From Rhabditoides inermis (Eukaryota > Nematoda > Chromadorea > Rhabditida > Rhabditidae), in NCBI GenBank assembly GCA_963966185.1, contig CAWZYM010000312.1:600001-664000 (forward strand): 64,000 nt of DNA. The letters run 5' to 3'. Shown in pieces: positions 32,801-44,800 of this stretch. Below the pieces are notes generated by a model. That model searched no databases. It saw nothing but the letters and a program-made list of their open reading frames with translations, and had not been told where the DNA came from. How positions within the stretch are numbered: the first letter of the stretch is position 1; the number at the start of each line of letters is the position of its first letter. The position numbers and the translations under genes are program-made.

Positions 32801-35800
32801 AGATAAATAACCAATAGTCCAGGAAGAGAGAGGGGAGTGAGGAGAGTGAGAGATGGCTATAGTGGAAAACAAGTGAGAGAAGGGCACGGACGGTCAATAT
32901 CTCAGACGACACACAACCGCCAGAATGGGTGTGACGAGGCTCGTCGCCTTGAAAGAAGAAGAATGAGCCGAGAAAAAGAACATAAAGAAAAGAATGCTGT
33001 GAGACAGTGATAGTCGAAATGTCGGGCAAAACAAGCGACTTATCGAAATGGGATGAGTGGGTTGTGCTGGGGGCAAGTGATAACGTATTAATATTACTGA
33101 TTAGTGCACACATCAGCTGATACAGGGTTAGAGGTTGGTTTTGTGAGGCGGTGATTGCTTCTGTAGGGTTGTCTGTTTGCATTGCAGAGAGCTGAGTAAA
33201 CGAAGTGTTTTCCTACTTGCGAGGTGAGAGACAATAGGGTGCGGGACTGAATTGTTTTGATTGAATACAAAATGAATCAGAGAGCAGTTCAACGCCATTT
33301 CGACTAGTCATAGTCATGGAATGTATCGATTGCCACGCTGACTGATTGACAGTTACCGGTAGTGGAATGTGTGTACACATAACTGTAGAGGGAGGCGGAG
33401 GAAGGGAGAGAGAACAGAAAAAGAGGGAATGCATGTGTACAGCTGTTCAATAGTTCAATAGATAGGTGTGTGAGTCAGTGTGCATAGCAATGGGTGGTTG
33501 GTGGTTTTTGGAATGCGAGAGCGGGGAAGAGGTGAGGGAGGGGTGGTTGTTGATGGTTGATGGGGCGAATGACCGGTATGGTGTGGTCGTGATAAGAGAG
33601 GTGTTTATGATGTTGCCGATCTTGAAATCGATTTTAAATCATGGTGTACATAACGATGCATAAAGAAGCGCATACAATCAAGACAAAACTGCGAGAAACA
33701 ACAAAAAAGTATATATCGTGAAACGTATACGAGACAGGACAATTTAGGATATTCAGGAAAAAATATCTGTGAGAGTGGTGTTGTTCAGACGAGCGTCTGC
33801 GTTCGAAGGCGCTGCACGCGAAGGCGCGCCTGCTGGAGGAGGAGAACGAGAAGCTCGTCGGACGACTGTGCGAGATGGAGATGCGGTGAGGAAATGAGAG
33901 GGAGGGAGAAGGCAAATAGCTCATGTCGATTGGAAACAAGGAAACTAGTATGACGGGCAGAAGGGTTGGTGATAAGTCAAATAGCATATTTCAATTAGTA
34001 TCGAGTATGTTATGACGTGAGTGGGGGGAGAGGGTTGCAGAAACGCGTCTCGTATTGCTATTCAAATCAACATGATTGGGTGTGATCCTGGTGATGAGTG
34101 CTTTTGCTGCATTGTGATCGAAAAGAAAATGTGTAGTAGCATTTCTGCGCGATGCGTATTTTACACGAGATGTTATCCGTTCAAATTTGAGTTATCAATC
34201 ATGTATCGATTGCCGTTTCAGACTGGCGGTGGAGGAGACTGACCGTGAGGAGGAGAGCCGGCGGGAGATGGAGAGAAGACACGAGAGGGAGATGCGCGAG
34301 GCCGTGGAGAAGGCGGTCGAGGAGTGCAGGGGTGGGTGCCATCCTCTTCCTCTTACGGATACATTGTTTCCTTTCACTTACAATAGAGTAATGGAGTGTC
34401 GTGTTCAGAAGCCTTGGAAGCGACTCGGCGCGAGTCAATGGATCGCCAGCGCCGCGCGGCTCCCAATCAGTCAGTGGCAGGAGCAGGAGCTGACCAGCCC
34501 GGCCCGAGTGGCGGACCCGGACAGACACTGCTGGGCGAGGGAGACGTGGCTGCCCAGGTGGAGCAGGAGAGGAGGCACGCCGGCGAGAGGGGTGGGTGCT
34601 TGGGGTTATCTATTCAGTGAGGAGCATTGCTTGCTAGTGAGAGGGCTGGATGCTTCTAGTTGTGTTGTTGGAAAATGAACGAGAGGAATTGTTACAGGTT
34701 GAATAATTATGATTTGCTTTCATTGAGATTGTCTAGATAAAGGACAAAGGCATTGGATAATTGCTACAGATTGACTACTTGATTTCCAATGCCAAGTGAC
34801 ACTTATTTCTGGTGGCAAATGCGCTCACATTTTTTTCGGAATGTGTCTTGATGCGCGTAATATTGCCGATGATGATATTTGAGATTCTGCATAGGACTAG
34901 AAAAAATTCCAAAAACGATAATCTCTGGATAACGTCGTCATGTCATGGCGAGAATGAACTGAGGTCTGACGTTCTTTTCGCGAATCACACGTGTTTCCTA
35001 CGTAGATGGATGCATTTCTTCCAGCGATTTCTGAACTCTTTAGCGTGCACGATAATTGATGCGTGTATACTTTTTGTGGGAGAGCTTTGCTAGTAAGTCG
35101 CTTCAAAATCCCCCGCAGATGTTGGGATTTTGTCGCGGATAATTTGCTTGGACTGTGTGTGCCGTATAGAGTATAGACGGTGTGCAGATAGATTAGTTTC
35201 ACTGCGTTTTAGATGACCAATGTTTATCTATTATTGATGCTCGCCGTTAGAACATTTTAGGCTTTTCTGTAGTTGTAACATCATTCAGTCGTGATGCATA
35301 TTCTTCACGCGTGATGCATATTCCATATTTGTACCATTTCCCTCCCAGTATCTGCCCTGGAATAGCTGTCCTGGCTATATTGAGATAACAAATGCGTATC
35401 ATTTTATCTACTAGATGCTCGCTGTGACCATAGGAGTGAAAACGAATAGTATATTGATTATGCATATTCTATGATATCCATTCCCCTTTCAGTATCTGCC
35501 CTGGAATCTGAGCTGTCCTCTTTGCGCGCCCGCGTGGAGGAGGCAGTGCGGGAGCGGGAGTCGGCGGAGAGGGAGGCCGAGCTGCTCAGGGTCGAGAACT
35601 TTGACCTGCAGAGCAGGGCCGACCAGGCAGAACAGGTGTGTATTGTGTTTGTTATTTATAACTTCATAGAGGCAGATCAGGTAGACATTTGTCTTATTCT
35701 GATTAGTTTTGGAATATAAGTTTATGTAGTATAGTATTTTTTGCAGTACTAGTAACGAGTTTCCCTTTCAGTGCATGCTTGAGGAGGAGGATCGTGAGGC

Positions 35801-38800
35801 GGCGGACAAGGAGCAGCGGGACGAGATGAGGAGGAAGTGAGTATGGATTGATAGCTGACACGGGATTAGTCGATGCTTCATGTTCATGAACACATTGTCT
35901 GCGTGAAACATATTGCGTCTATTGCTTGAAATTCATATGTGGATGACTCTCGGCCTATTAGTTCTTATCCCGTGTTTGAGAAGTTATTATCGGCATGAAA
36001 CGTATTTATCGAGTTGGAGGTGTAGAGAGACGGGATTAAGTGAAAGTGAGGTATTGACGATCCATTAGCTTTTGTCCCTTGTTTGAGTAGTTATGACCGG
36101 CATGAAACGTATATGGAGTGAGATTTGCATGTGGGGTTTCGAGAGACGTGGGTGACCGACTGATCGAGTGACCCGAGTGCTTCCCTATTGACCATGCTCG
36201 TGTTGCAGGCTGGACGCGGCCGAGAAGGAGCGTCTCGCTCTCCGATTCGAGCTGGACAATGCCCGTCTGGCACTGGCTGAGACGGAGGCCGTCAAGCGGG
36301 AGGTGCTCGAACTCAAGAAGCAGGTCAGGAGGGGGGGGGGTGTCCTTCCTATCTCGGGTCTGGAGTCTGACGGTGTTCTGGTAGTTGTGTGGGGGTTTAT
36401 GCGGTGTTTCCTCAGCAAGTTGCGATTGTAGCTATTGTACTCGGCCGCATTTTTGTGTTGAGCTGAAACATAGGTGTCACAGTACAGATCATGTGACTAC
36501 TTTGTGGAATGGAGTGGAGGGACTCATTCCCGGAGCATGAGTAACCGGGTGTAGACGTTGACAGATGGACAATTGGAATTGATTGTAGCTTCTGTGGCTT
36601 GCTGTATTTGTTGTTGAGCTGAAACATAGGTGGCATTGTGGTGTCGAACGTCCGAACGACCGTTTTGCCATATTCCGAAAATGGCGGGAATGTCCCGTGT
36701 TGACATGAGTAACACGTGTCTCTTTCAGCTGGAGTCGGAGCGTCTTCTGGGTGCTGCCAAGTGGCAGGAGATGGCGGCCCGGCTGGCCGACATGGAGAGG
36801 AAGAGGGAGGAGGAGGAGGAGGGAGAGGGGGGCGCGCCCAGCAGGAAGACTAGCGTCGACCTGGTCAGTTGCAAGAGTGCATTGGAATAGGATTACATTT
36901 TGTGATGCTGTGGTTTTGTAAATTGTGAGAATGGAAGAAGTTTGCTTTGGTTTTTTGAGTTCAAAAGCCGAAACAATAAAGAATTATTTTGGCTGAAAAG
37001 TGAAAGATGTTATTCCAACTGTGGAACGTATTTTGGATGGTTTTTGTAATACAACTCTCCGTTCCTAACGATGTTTGGGCGACTCTGACTGTTACAAAAA
37101 ATAATACAATGTTAATACCCTTTTATACCTTTTAATAATACCGTTCTAGATGTACCAGCAGTACGCGGACGCGTACAACGAGAAGATTGCGGCGCTGGAG
37201 GCGGAGTTGGAGGAGGCGAAGCGGAAGATGGACAAGGACAGGCAGGAGAAGAGGAAGTTGAAGGTGGGACGTTGTAGTATCATGTCCACTGTTTGATAGG
37301 GGCGAATTGGCAAAGGTACGGAGAAGGAAAGTGGTCGCATAATTCTGACAGATGACTCGATGTTTCATTCTTTTTAGGCTGCGGTGAGGCAGCTGCGCGA
37401 CCTGGCCCGTACGACGGAGGAGACGGAGAAGGAGTTGGAGAAGGAAAAGCAGGAGGGTGGAGCAGTGGAGGAGGAGCAGGTGCACAAGGTGGAGGCTGTG
37501 CCTGTGCAGTCTGCCGCTCCTGCCACGCCTGCCCCATCCCAAGAGGACATGTTCCCGGAGGCGAGTGTGCTCCCGGCTGCTGCTGCTGCCCCTGTTGCTG
37601 CCGTGGCTGACGGAGATGAGAAGCAGAAGGACGAGGAGGTATGTCGTATGTGTGTATGTCGATTATTTGAGTTTGACGGCCAATGAAAATATGTTTCATT
37701 ACTGAACTGAATTCTACGGTTGTTCTTGTTGTGTAATCCAAGTTTTTACAATGTACCAGATAATGATTTAAAGTGAAAGAGTCACTAGATTAATTGTATG
37801 TAATTTTTAATGTTGGTTGTTGTAATAATCCACCCCACTCCTCCATTCCAGCTGCCCTCGCAGCTCTCATTCCTCTCCCGCCGGGTGGCGGAGCTGGAGT
37901 TGGAGTGCGCCCTGTCGACGGAGCTCAACGTCGAGCTCGGAAGGGCCATGCAGGAGATGCAGCAACACTGCGACACCATGGACAAGGTGGAGGGGGGGGG
38001 GGGTGATCAGAAGATTTGATTGTTGCCGAATATTGTGGCGGTTTGTGTTATGTGAGCGAAACGTATTTGAGATGGTTAGAGGATAGGATGAATAGATTTT
38101 TTTGATATTGGATATGGTTTCATACTCTCGTCATAGTGAATGAATCATTGAATTAATTTTTCAAACACACAATAGGATCTGCGTGGTAGGTAGTCGTTGA
38201 CTAGACGAAGCAATGAATGTCATTGTTATCCACTAGTTCTTGGGAATCTATTTTCTATGTGAAGCGTATTTAAAGTGTATTATTGGCGTTGATGGCTTCA
38301 TTATATGATGTTGCATTGTACATGCGAACCATACACAGTGTGCCATGCCAGACCTTGCAGGAGAACCGCTCGCTGTCGATGGAGGTGCACCTGCACGAGC
38401 AGCTCAACCACGAGATGACGGCCAGGCTGGACGAGGCTGTCGGCAAGGTGAGCAGTGAGGTTACGATGTAATCTGTAATATGTAAGCAATCGTGATAGTC
38501 GCGAGTCGCGAGTTTATTCACTAGCCGGACATCCATCTTTTTGTGCAGTGCAATTTCAGAATCAGAATATTTATCTCGAATCAAATAGCACGTTACAATT
38601 ATCTAAATTGCGGCAAGGTTACGGTAAAATACAGTACTGTATAATTTCACTTGTATGTATTTGTGTATTTCAGGCGGCCAGTCTCGAGACGAGCCAGAAG
38701 CAGACTGCAGGGTCAGAGAAGAAGGAGGCAGTGGAGGTGCACAATGACGAGTCTGCGTGGGGCTGGGGCGACGAGGCTGAAGAAGAGAAGGAGGTGGAGG

Positions 38801-41800
38801 TGGAGGAGCAGCAGTCCCATGTGCAGCTGGACGCGCTGGTGGCGGAGAATGAGGAGCTGCTCCGGGAGGTGGAGCGGGAGAGGCAGGTGCGAGTGGGGGA
38901 GGGGGAGGGGAGGAAGGGAGCGATGTTAGGCTAGCAACTATGTGATTGTCTCGTGAACGTTGGGTTTCAAGGGATGCGTATCATTGCGGCGGAGATTTTG
39001 TTGCTAATATCTTGAATCTTTCAAGTTGAAAGTTCGATCTGGAATATGTTTCACAAATAATTCACATGGTGGATTTATGAACGAATACTAATTTGATGTG
39101 ATCACATTTCAACAGCTAGCCTTTGTAGAAGTATTCGTCCGACTCCAGCCACTCCTATTTTGTTTCTAATTTTTTGAAGTGTAATGTATGTTTCACGAAT
39201 ATTTTACATGCTGTATTTCTGATCAATCACCAATTTGTTGAACGTTGGATCTACGTACAATCAGTCTTTGCAGAAGTATTCGTCCGACCACTCTGATTGG
39301 CTGTCCCGCCTGGAGTCTGCCAATGCGGCGACGACAGCCATGGCGGAGCAGCTGCGGGCGGCCGGAGAGCGGATGAGTCAGATGGAGAGGGAGCAGGAGG
39401 CGAGGGAGACGGAGGTATGAGGGGGGAGTGGATAGTGGATGGTAGGATGGGGAGAGTAAGTGTTTTCTGAGAGAGATTAAGTGGTGCAGGGTTGAATCGA
39501 TTGCTCAATGAATTTGTTCACCAGCATTAGGTGTGATGTGAAACGTAGATTTTGTGTACTTGGTTTTTGGTTGGGGTTACGGAATTATTCGTTGTGCGTG
39601 AATCTAAATACGAGGATGAAGATAATACGCTCATAGGATTGAGTATTGAATATCTTTTAATCCATGTCGTATTGATGAAACGTATAGTTTCTTGTTCCAC
39701 GCGTTTGTTTGCAGATCTCTTCTCTGCACGTGGACGAGTCTGCGATGGCTGCTCGAGTGGCGGAGCTCGAATCCCTGCTGGCAGACAAGGCAGAAGACGA
39801 GTCTGCCAAGGAGTGGCAGCTGAAGGAGGCGGAAGAGAGACTCACCACTGCACAGGCGGAGATACAGGCGATGAGTGCTCGTCTGGCTGTGGACAGGGCA
39901 GAGACGCAGCAGACGGCGGAGGAGGACGGGGAGATGAGAGAGGAGCTGGAGCGGCTGGAGCGGCAGCTGGAGCAGGGCAGGGTGGCGTGGGACGAGCGGG
40001 AGCAGCAGTACGCGGCGTGGCAAGCGAGTCACTTGGAGGAGATGCACAGACAGGAGGGAGTGGTCGAGACACTACAGAGACGGCTCGCCTCGTCGCAGAC
40101 TGCAGTGGACTCCAGTGTCGTCGCGGAGTTGACCGGACAGATTGAGGAGTTGAAGAAACAGCTGGAAGAGATGAGCGGACGGGAGGAGGTTGTGGAGGAG
40201 ATGAACAGACAGGTGGAGCAGCTGCAGAAGCTGTTGGTGGAGAAGGAGCAGGAGAAGGGAGAGAAGGAGAAGCTGAGGAAGCAGTTGGAGGAGAAACAGG
40301 CAGAGGTGGACGAGTTGGTGGTGCGAGTGTGCCAGGAGAAGCAGAGGGCACAGCTGGCAGAGGTTAGAGAGAGAGAGAGAGAATAGAGAGAGAAATAGTT
40401 TGGTGTTCGGTTTTATAGTCCTTTTTATGGCTGTGATTCAGACTCCTCCAATGTCACTGAAGGAAGTGGTGAGAGATTGTGTGTGACACTGTGTTTCTTG
40501 CTAGTTTTGTGAAGATGGTGATAGTGACTTTGCTCCTTTTACTGCCGTTCTCCTCTCTTTTTAAATGAGTATTTGTTTGTTTTAGCAAGAGGCTCTCCTG
40601 CGCGCGTCAGCCTCCACGACTGGCGCAGTGACCCTGGCTACCGAGGAGCTGTCGATGGGAGGAGAGAGGGAGGAGGAGGAGGAGGAGAAGGAGGAGTGTC
40701 GGGTGGAGAAGGTGGAGACGCGTGAGCAGCAGGCGCCAGCTGCCCAGGACACTCCGATCCTCGAGGCGCAGCCTGCGAGTGGCAGTGCAACGGAGGAGTT
40801 GTTCTATGAGAACAGCATACTCAGGGAGTGCGTCAATAGGCAGGCCGCTGCGCAGGTGAGACAAAACGTTTTGTAGTTTATATGTTTTACCAGATGTTAC
40901 TATGTGGTGGATGTGTAGTATCAATAGTATCCGCTTCAGCATTCGATGGAGTATTATCATTGTTCACAATAGCTGATTATATTAAAATATATAATCATAA
41001 GATAATGTGATAGTTATTGATTGAGCATTCGATGGACGGTGACGTGGGTCGTCTGATGGAGTTGCGGGAGGATCTGGAGACGGCGGTCGATGCACTGAGG
41101 GGAGAGATATGGACACTCAACGGACAGCTCAAGGCTGTGAGTGGGGGAAGGGGGGTGGAGAGTGGGGGGGGGGAATAAGGAGTTCTCGTGGATAGCAAGG
41201 TTGACGCGACTGAGAAAGGGATTAATTGCATCGGCGATCGGAGGAATTGCCCTTTTGTAGACGTGAATTTCGTGTATGGACGTTGCGTTTTTTTGTCTGA
41301 GAAAGGGATTAAAGCGGGTGATCGGTAATATTATTACGTTTATTGAAAACGTATCATGTATTAGAATTGTTAGCGGGAAGCCATTGTTTCGTATGCGGTA
41401 CAGCGAGTTAAAATGTGATTTTGATGCGTATTTCGAACAGAAACTGATGATTGGGTTAAATTTTCATCTGTAATGATTATGACTACGAAGAAATAAGTAC
41501 AGACGAATTGTCTTGCATGCTCTACCGCGAAATTAAATATCAAGCTGGTGCGTATTTTGATAGGATTGCCAAAAACTGCACAAATAAATACAAAAACATA
41601 TCACCATGTTTGCACTGTTTGAGTCTATCCTCGACCGTGAGCAGCTGGCCGACCGGGTGTGCTCGCTGGACTCGCAGCTGGAGGGCGAGAAGAAGAGGGC
41701 CGACCAGCTCGACGCCGAGCTCAGCGAGCAGGTACGGGGGGTACGAGAAGTACGAGGCAGATGGTTGGTCGTTTCTGGGGTGCGCACAGGATTCGGGATC

Positions 41801-44800
41801 GAGTGGGTACGAGTGGGTACGAGTGAGGATAGGCGTAGAAGGTGGGTGAACGTAGCACTCAATCAATCAATCATTTATCAAGAATCGCTATATCCTGACT
41901 ATGCAACAAGTGCATACGGTACACCACAAGGGCTAAGCACTGGAAGAAACACAGATTAGCAACGGGGATGGTAGGGTCGAAATTTGAAAGTCTATATTTG
42001 ATCGATATTCAGTCGATAATCATTCGATTTCTTTTCCATAATCCATTAGAATTAGATACCATTATAGACGATAGTGGAGCTCCGGATCTTCCTTTCCTTC
42101 CATTATAATCCACAATAGTAACTCCGCGGGCTGGGTTGACTGCGTTCTCAATGAGCTAGTCCTCGCTTTGCTCAAGGGTACTGGGGGAAGATCATTTCAA
42201 CCCGACCGCGCGATGCGAGAGAGGAAGAAATGATCTTCCTCTCTCGCAAACGTAGCACTGAACGAGCAAATAGGAAGGGGTGTTCGTCGAGTCTGGAAAG
42301 TGTATGATAAGTACAAAGACGATCATATTGCTTCAAATACATTTGCGCGCAATTATTGCACGGTGTGGAATGCGTGTTTTGAGGCTGTCGGAAACGCAAT
42401 GCGCGGATAGTGTGCACTGTCTGCGAGTAAGTGTGGTCAGGGGGCGGGGCTTAGCCTCGGCTGGGCCGGCCGCGCGGCGAGTCTCCATTCTAGGCGTTGC
42501 TGTTACGTTTTGGGTAGTAATGTTTCGGATTTTCTTCTATGTTTGTTGTTTCAAGTATGTTGGGGTGCTTTGTACAATTTGCGCGCAGCTTATATTCAGT
42601 TTTCTCCATAGTTTCGTCGGTATATAGCCCGTTTCGTAATTTCGGAATGTTTTGTTATCTGCTTCGCTAGCATCATTAGTTCTCCGCCAGGGTTGACCTG
42701 TTAGTTTCTGCCTCTTCAGTATTATTCCAGTAATACATTGACTATTTCGCACTTTCACACCCTTCAGTTTTCGTTTCCTTCGATCCCCCAGCGTTGGCTT
42801 CACTTTTATATATCGCTTCGTTGACAACTGTTATAGAATAGGCGTTGTTTTGCCATGTCTTCGCGACTCGCAATTTACCTTGGCGATCGTATCGTCCGTG
42901 CGAGAGCCTATCGCAAGCACCAGGATTTTCGAGCTTCGGAGATGTGCTTCGTGTGTGCGTTGGCGCCGTGCTCCGGGCGGCCGATGAGCGATGTGTGAAG
43001 GGATCAGTGTCCCGCCGGATTCAGTGATCCGAGGTTGTATGAGAGATGGCTGCGAGACCCGAGGTGCTCTGTGTGTGAAGGGAAGGGATCAGTGTCCCGC
43101 CGGATTTAGCGATCCGAGATTGTATGAGAGATGGCTGCGAGACCCGAGGTGCTCTGTGTGTGAAGGGAATGGATCAGTGTCCCGCCGGATTCAGCGATCC
43201 GAGATTGTATGAGAGATGGCTGCGAGACCCGAGGTGCTCCGTTTGTAGAGGGAGGGGATCAGTGTGCGAGCCGTATGCGAGATCGGCGGACTTTGGCAAA
43301 CGAAGAGACGCGTGGACCAGTATCCAGAAAGCTTCGCGTGTGTCGACGTCTCGCCGGTTTTATGGATCAGAGAACACGTGAAATGCGATTGTAAGATCCC
43401 ATCAGCCACGAGTGGTGAGAAATCGATGGACCGTCGTATGCAGTTGCCAGGAAACGCGAAGTAGTGTGGGATTCGCAGTGTGTTGTGTATGAGATGAACG
43501 TTCGATCGCGGAGTGGGAGGCGAAAATAGTTTAGCACAGAGGCACGTGGTTGGTTGGTCATAAGCACCTAAGCTCCTGTTGGATTCTGTGAATGTGCGCT
43601 GTCCGATTCAACTGTTTTGGTTAGAGCGACGGATTTGGCGAGTCGGACCTAGTCTGAAGAGATCGTATGTAGTCGATACAGAAGTTTATAGCGTGCAGTT
43701 ATATACACGTTGCTTCGGTTCGTAGGTTCGTGCTCCTTTCTCATCTGCACCGGATTTCGCCGACGCTGCGGACCCAAGCACTGTTTCTCTAGTGGACACA
43801 AGCATCAGTTCTACGATATTATCTCACCCTGCCCGGCTTTCTAGTATTCGTCACCTAGCCTGGCTGTTCTTCTCCACGAACCCAAGCCCAACGCCTCATC
43901 GCATCATTCGTCTCACCTTCCTCTTTGCGTCTGCATCTTCACTTCACCTAGCTGCAATCTAGCGTGGTACCTTCGCGTAGTCATTGGATTGCCACGGATG
44001 CACAGATGCGTATTCCCTCTCTGATAATGACGGTGCCGCTTTATATGAGTTTCTACATATTTTGATATTTCGAGCAGCTTATGTTATGCAGATGTGAGCG
44101 GCGGCGGCCGACCGCATTCGATTTCGTATCTCCACTACTATTGTTCACTCGTCCCATACTACTTTTAACGCGACGTTATTGTTTTAACGGTGCGTTCGAG
44201 AATGTGATAAGAATATCCGTGTCAGCTATCATATCGGCTCCCATTCCCCTTTCGACCCACGTTTAGAGGATCAGGTGTTATGGACCCTGTTTGCCTTGAG
44301 ATTGTACGATACCGCCCGAGAGCGTTGCCGCCTGTTGTCAGTGCAACCGCATCTTTGTCCCTTCGACGGATTACCTTCGCTTAGCTAGTCCATGGATTAC
44401 TCCTACAACGTCGAGCTTCTAATATGAGGTGTATGGTATGAGAAGCGCGATTCCAGGAGCCTCGACGCGCGCATGTATATTGAGCGATATATATAATACG
44501 GGAACCGGTAAAGCACATAATGAGCCGGCGCTGATGTCACTTTTTGAGAGCATTCTCTCCCTGCACACCCTTCGCCAGCGACGTACCCCGTAGTCCGCTG
44601 CGGCCTGCGCCACTAGTTCGGCGTCATGCATACCATTACTTGCAGGAAGGTTTAAGCAGCTGGGCACGGAGCCGCTGTCAACAGGATAGTATGACAATGA
44701 TACGTATACTTCTCGCGTTTTCTCCACGCACCATATTATAGTTGTTTGGTCTCGTGCAACGTTGCTGATGTCCTGCCCACCACGGCATTTCAAAGGGAAA

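Larger units (their letters stand above)
23874..39414 (+). other. Exon map of the giant coiled-coil gene, exons 1-29
   Basis: 23874-23933, 24001-24117, 24180-24314, 24426-24539, 24590-24673, 24763-24879, 25047-25149, 25310-25452, 25890-26083, 26444-26576, 27384-27515, 28043-28140, 28661-28779, 29122-29193, 29913-30016, 30196-30283, 33789-33885, 34222-34331, 34409-34591, 35493-35635, 35772-35836, 36209-36323, 36729-36863, 37150-37263, 37378-37638, 37852-37986, 38361-38447, 38674-38886, 39274-39414. Exons 4 and 15 are preceded by GAG acceptors (TTGTTGAG, CATTTGAG); other nearby AGs give stops. All other introns here are GT-AG with C or T before AG. Confidence 0.8.

Noticed and set aside
39842..40351. 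Pro/Ser-rich minus-strand frame opposite exon 30
   Set aside because: Antisense shadow of the Glu-rich coiled-coil exon, caused by its codon bias.
43002..43260. Zinc-finger-like protein from the 85-bp repeat
   Set aside because: The period is not a multiple of three and stops interrupt; the Cys pattern appears in only one unit at a time.
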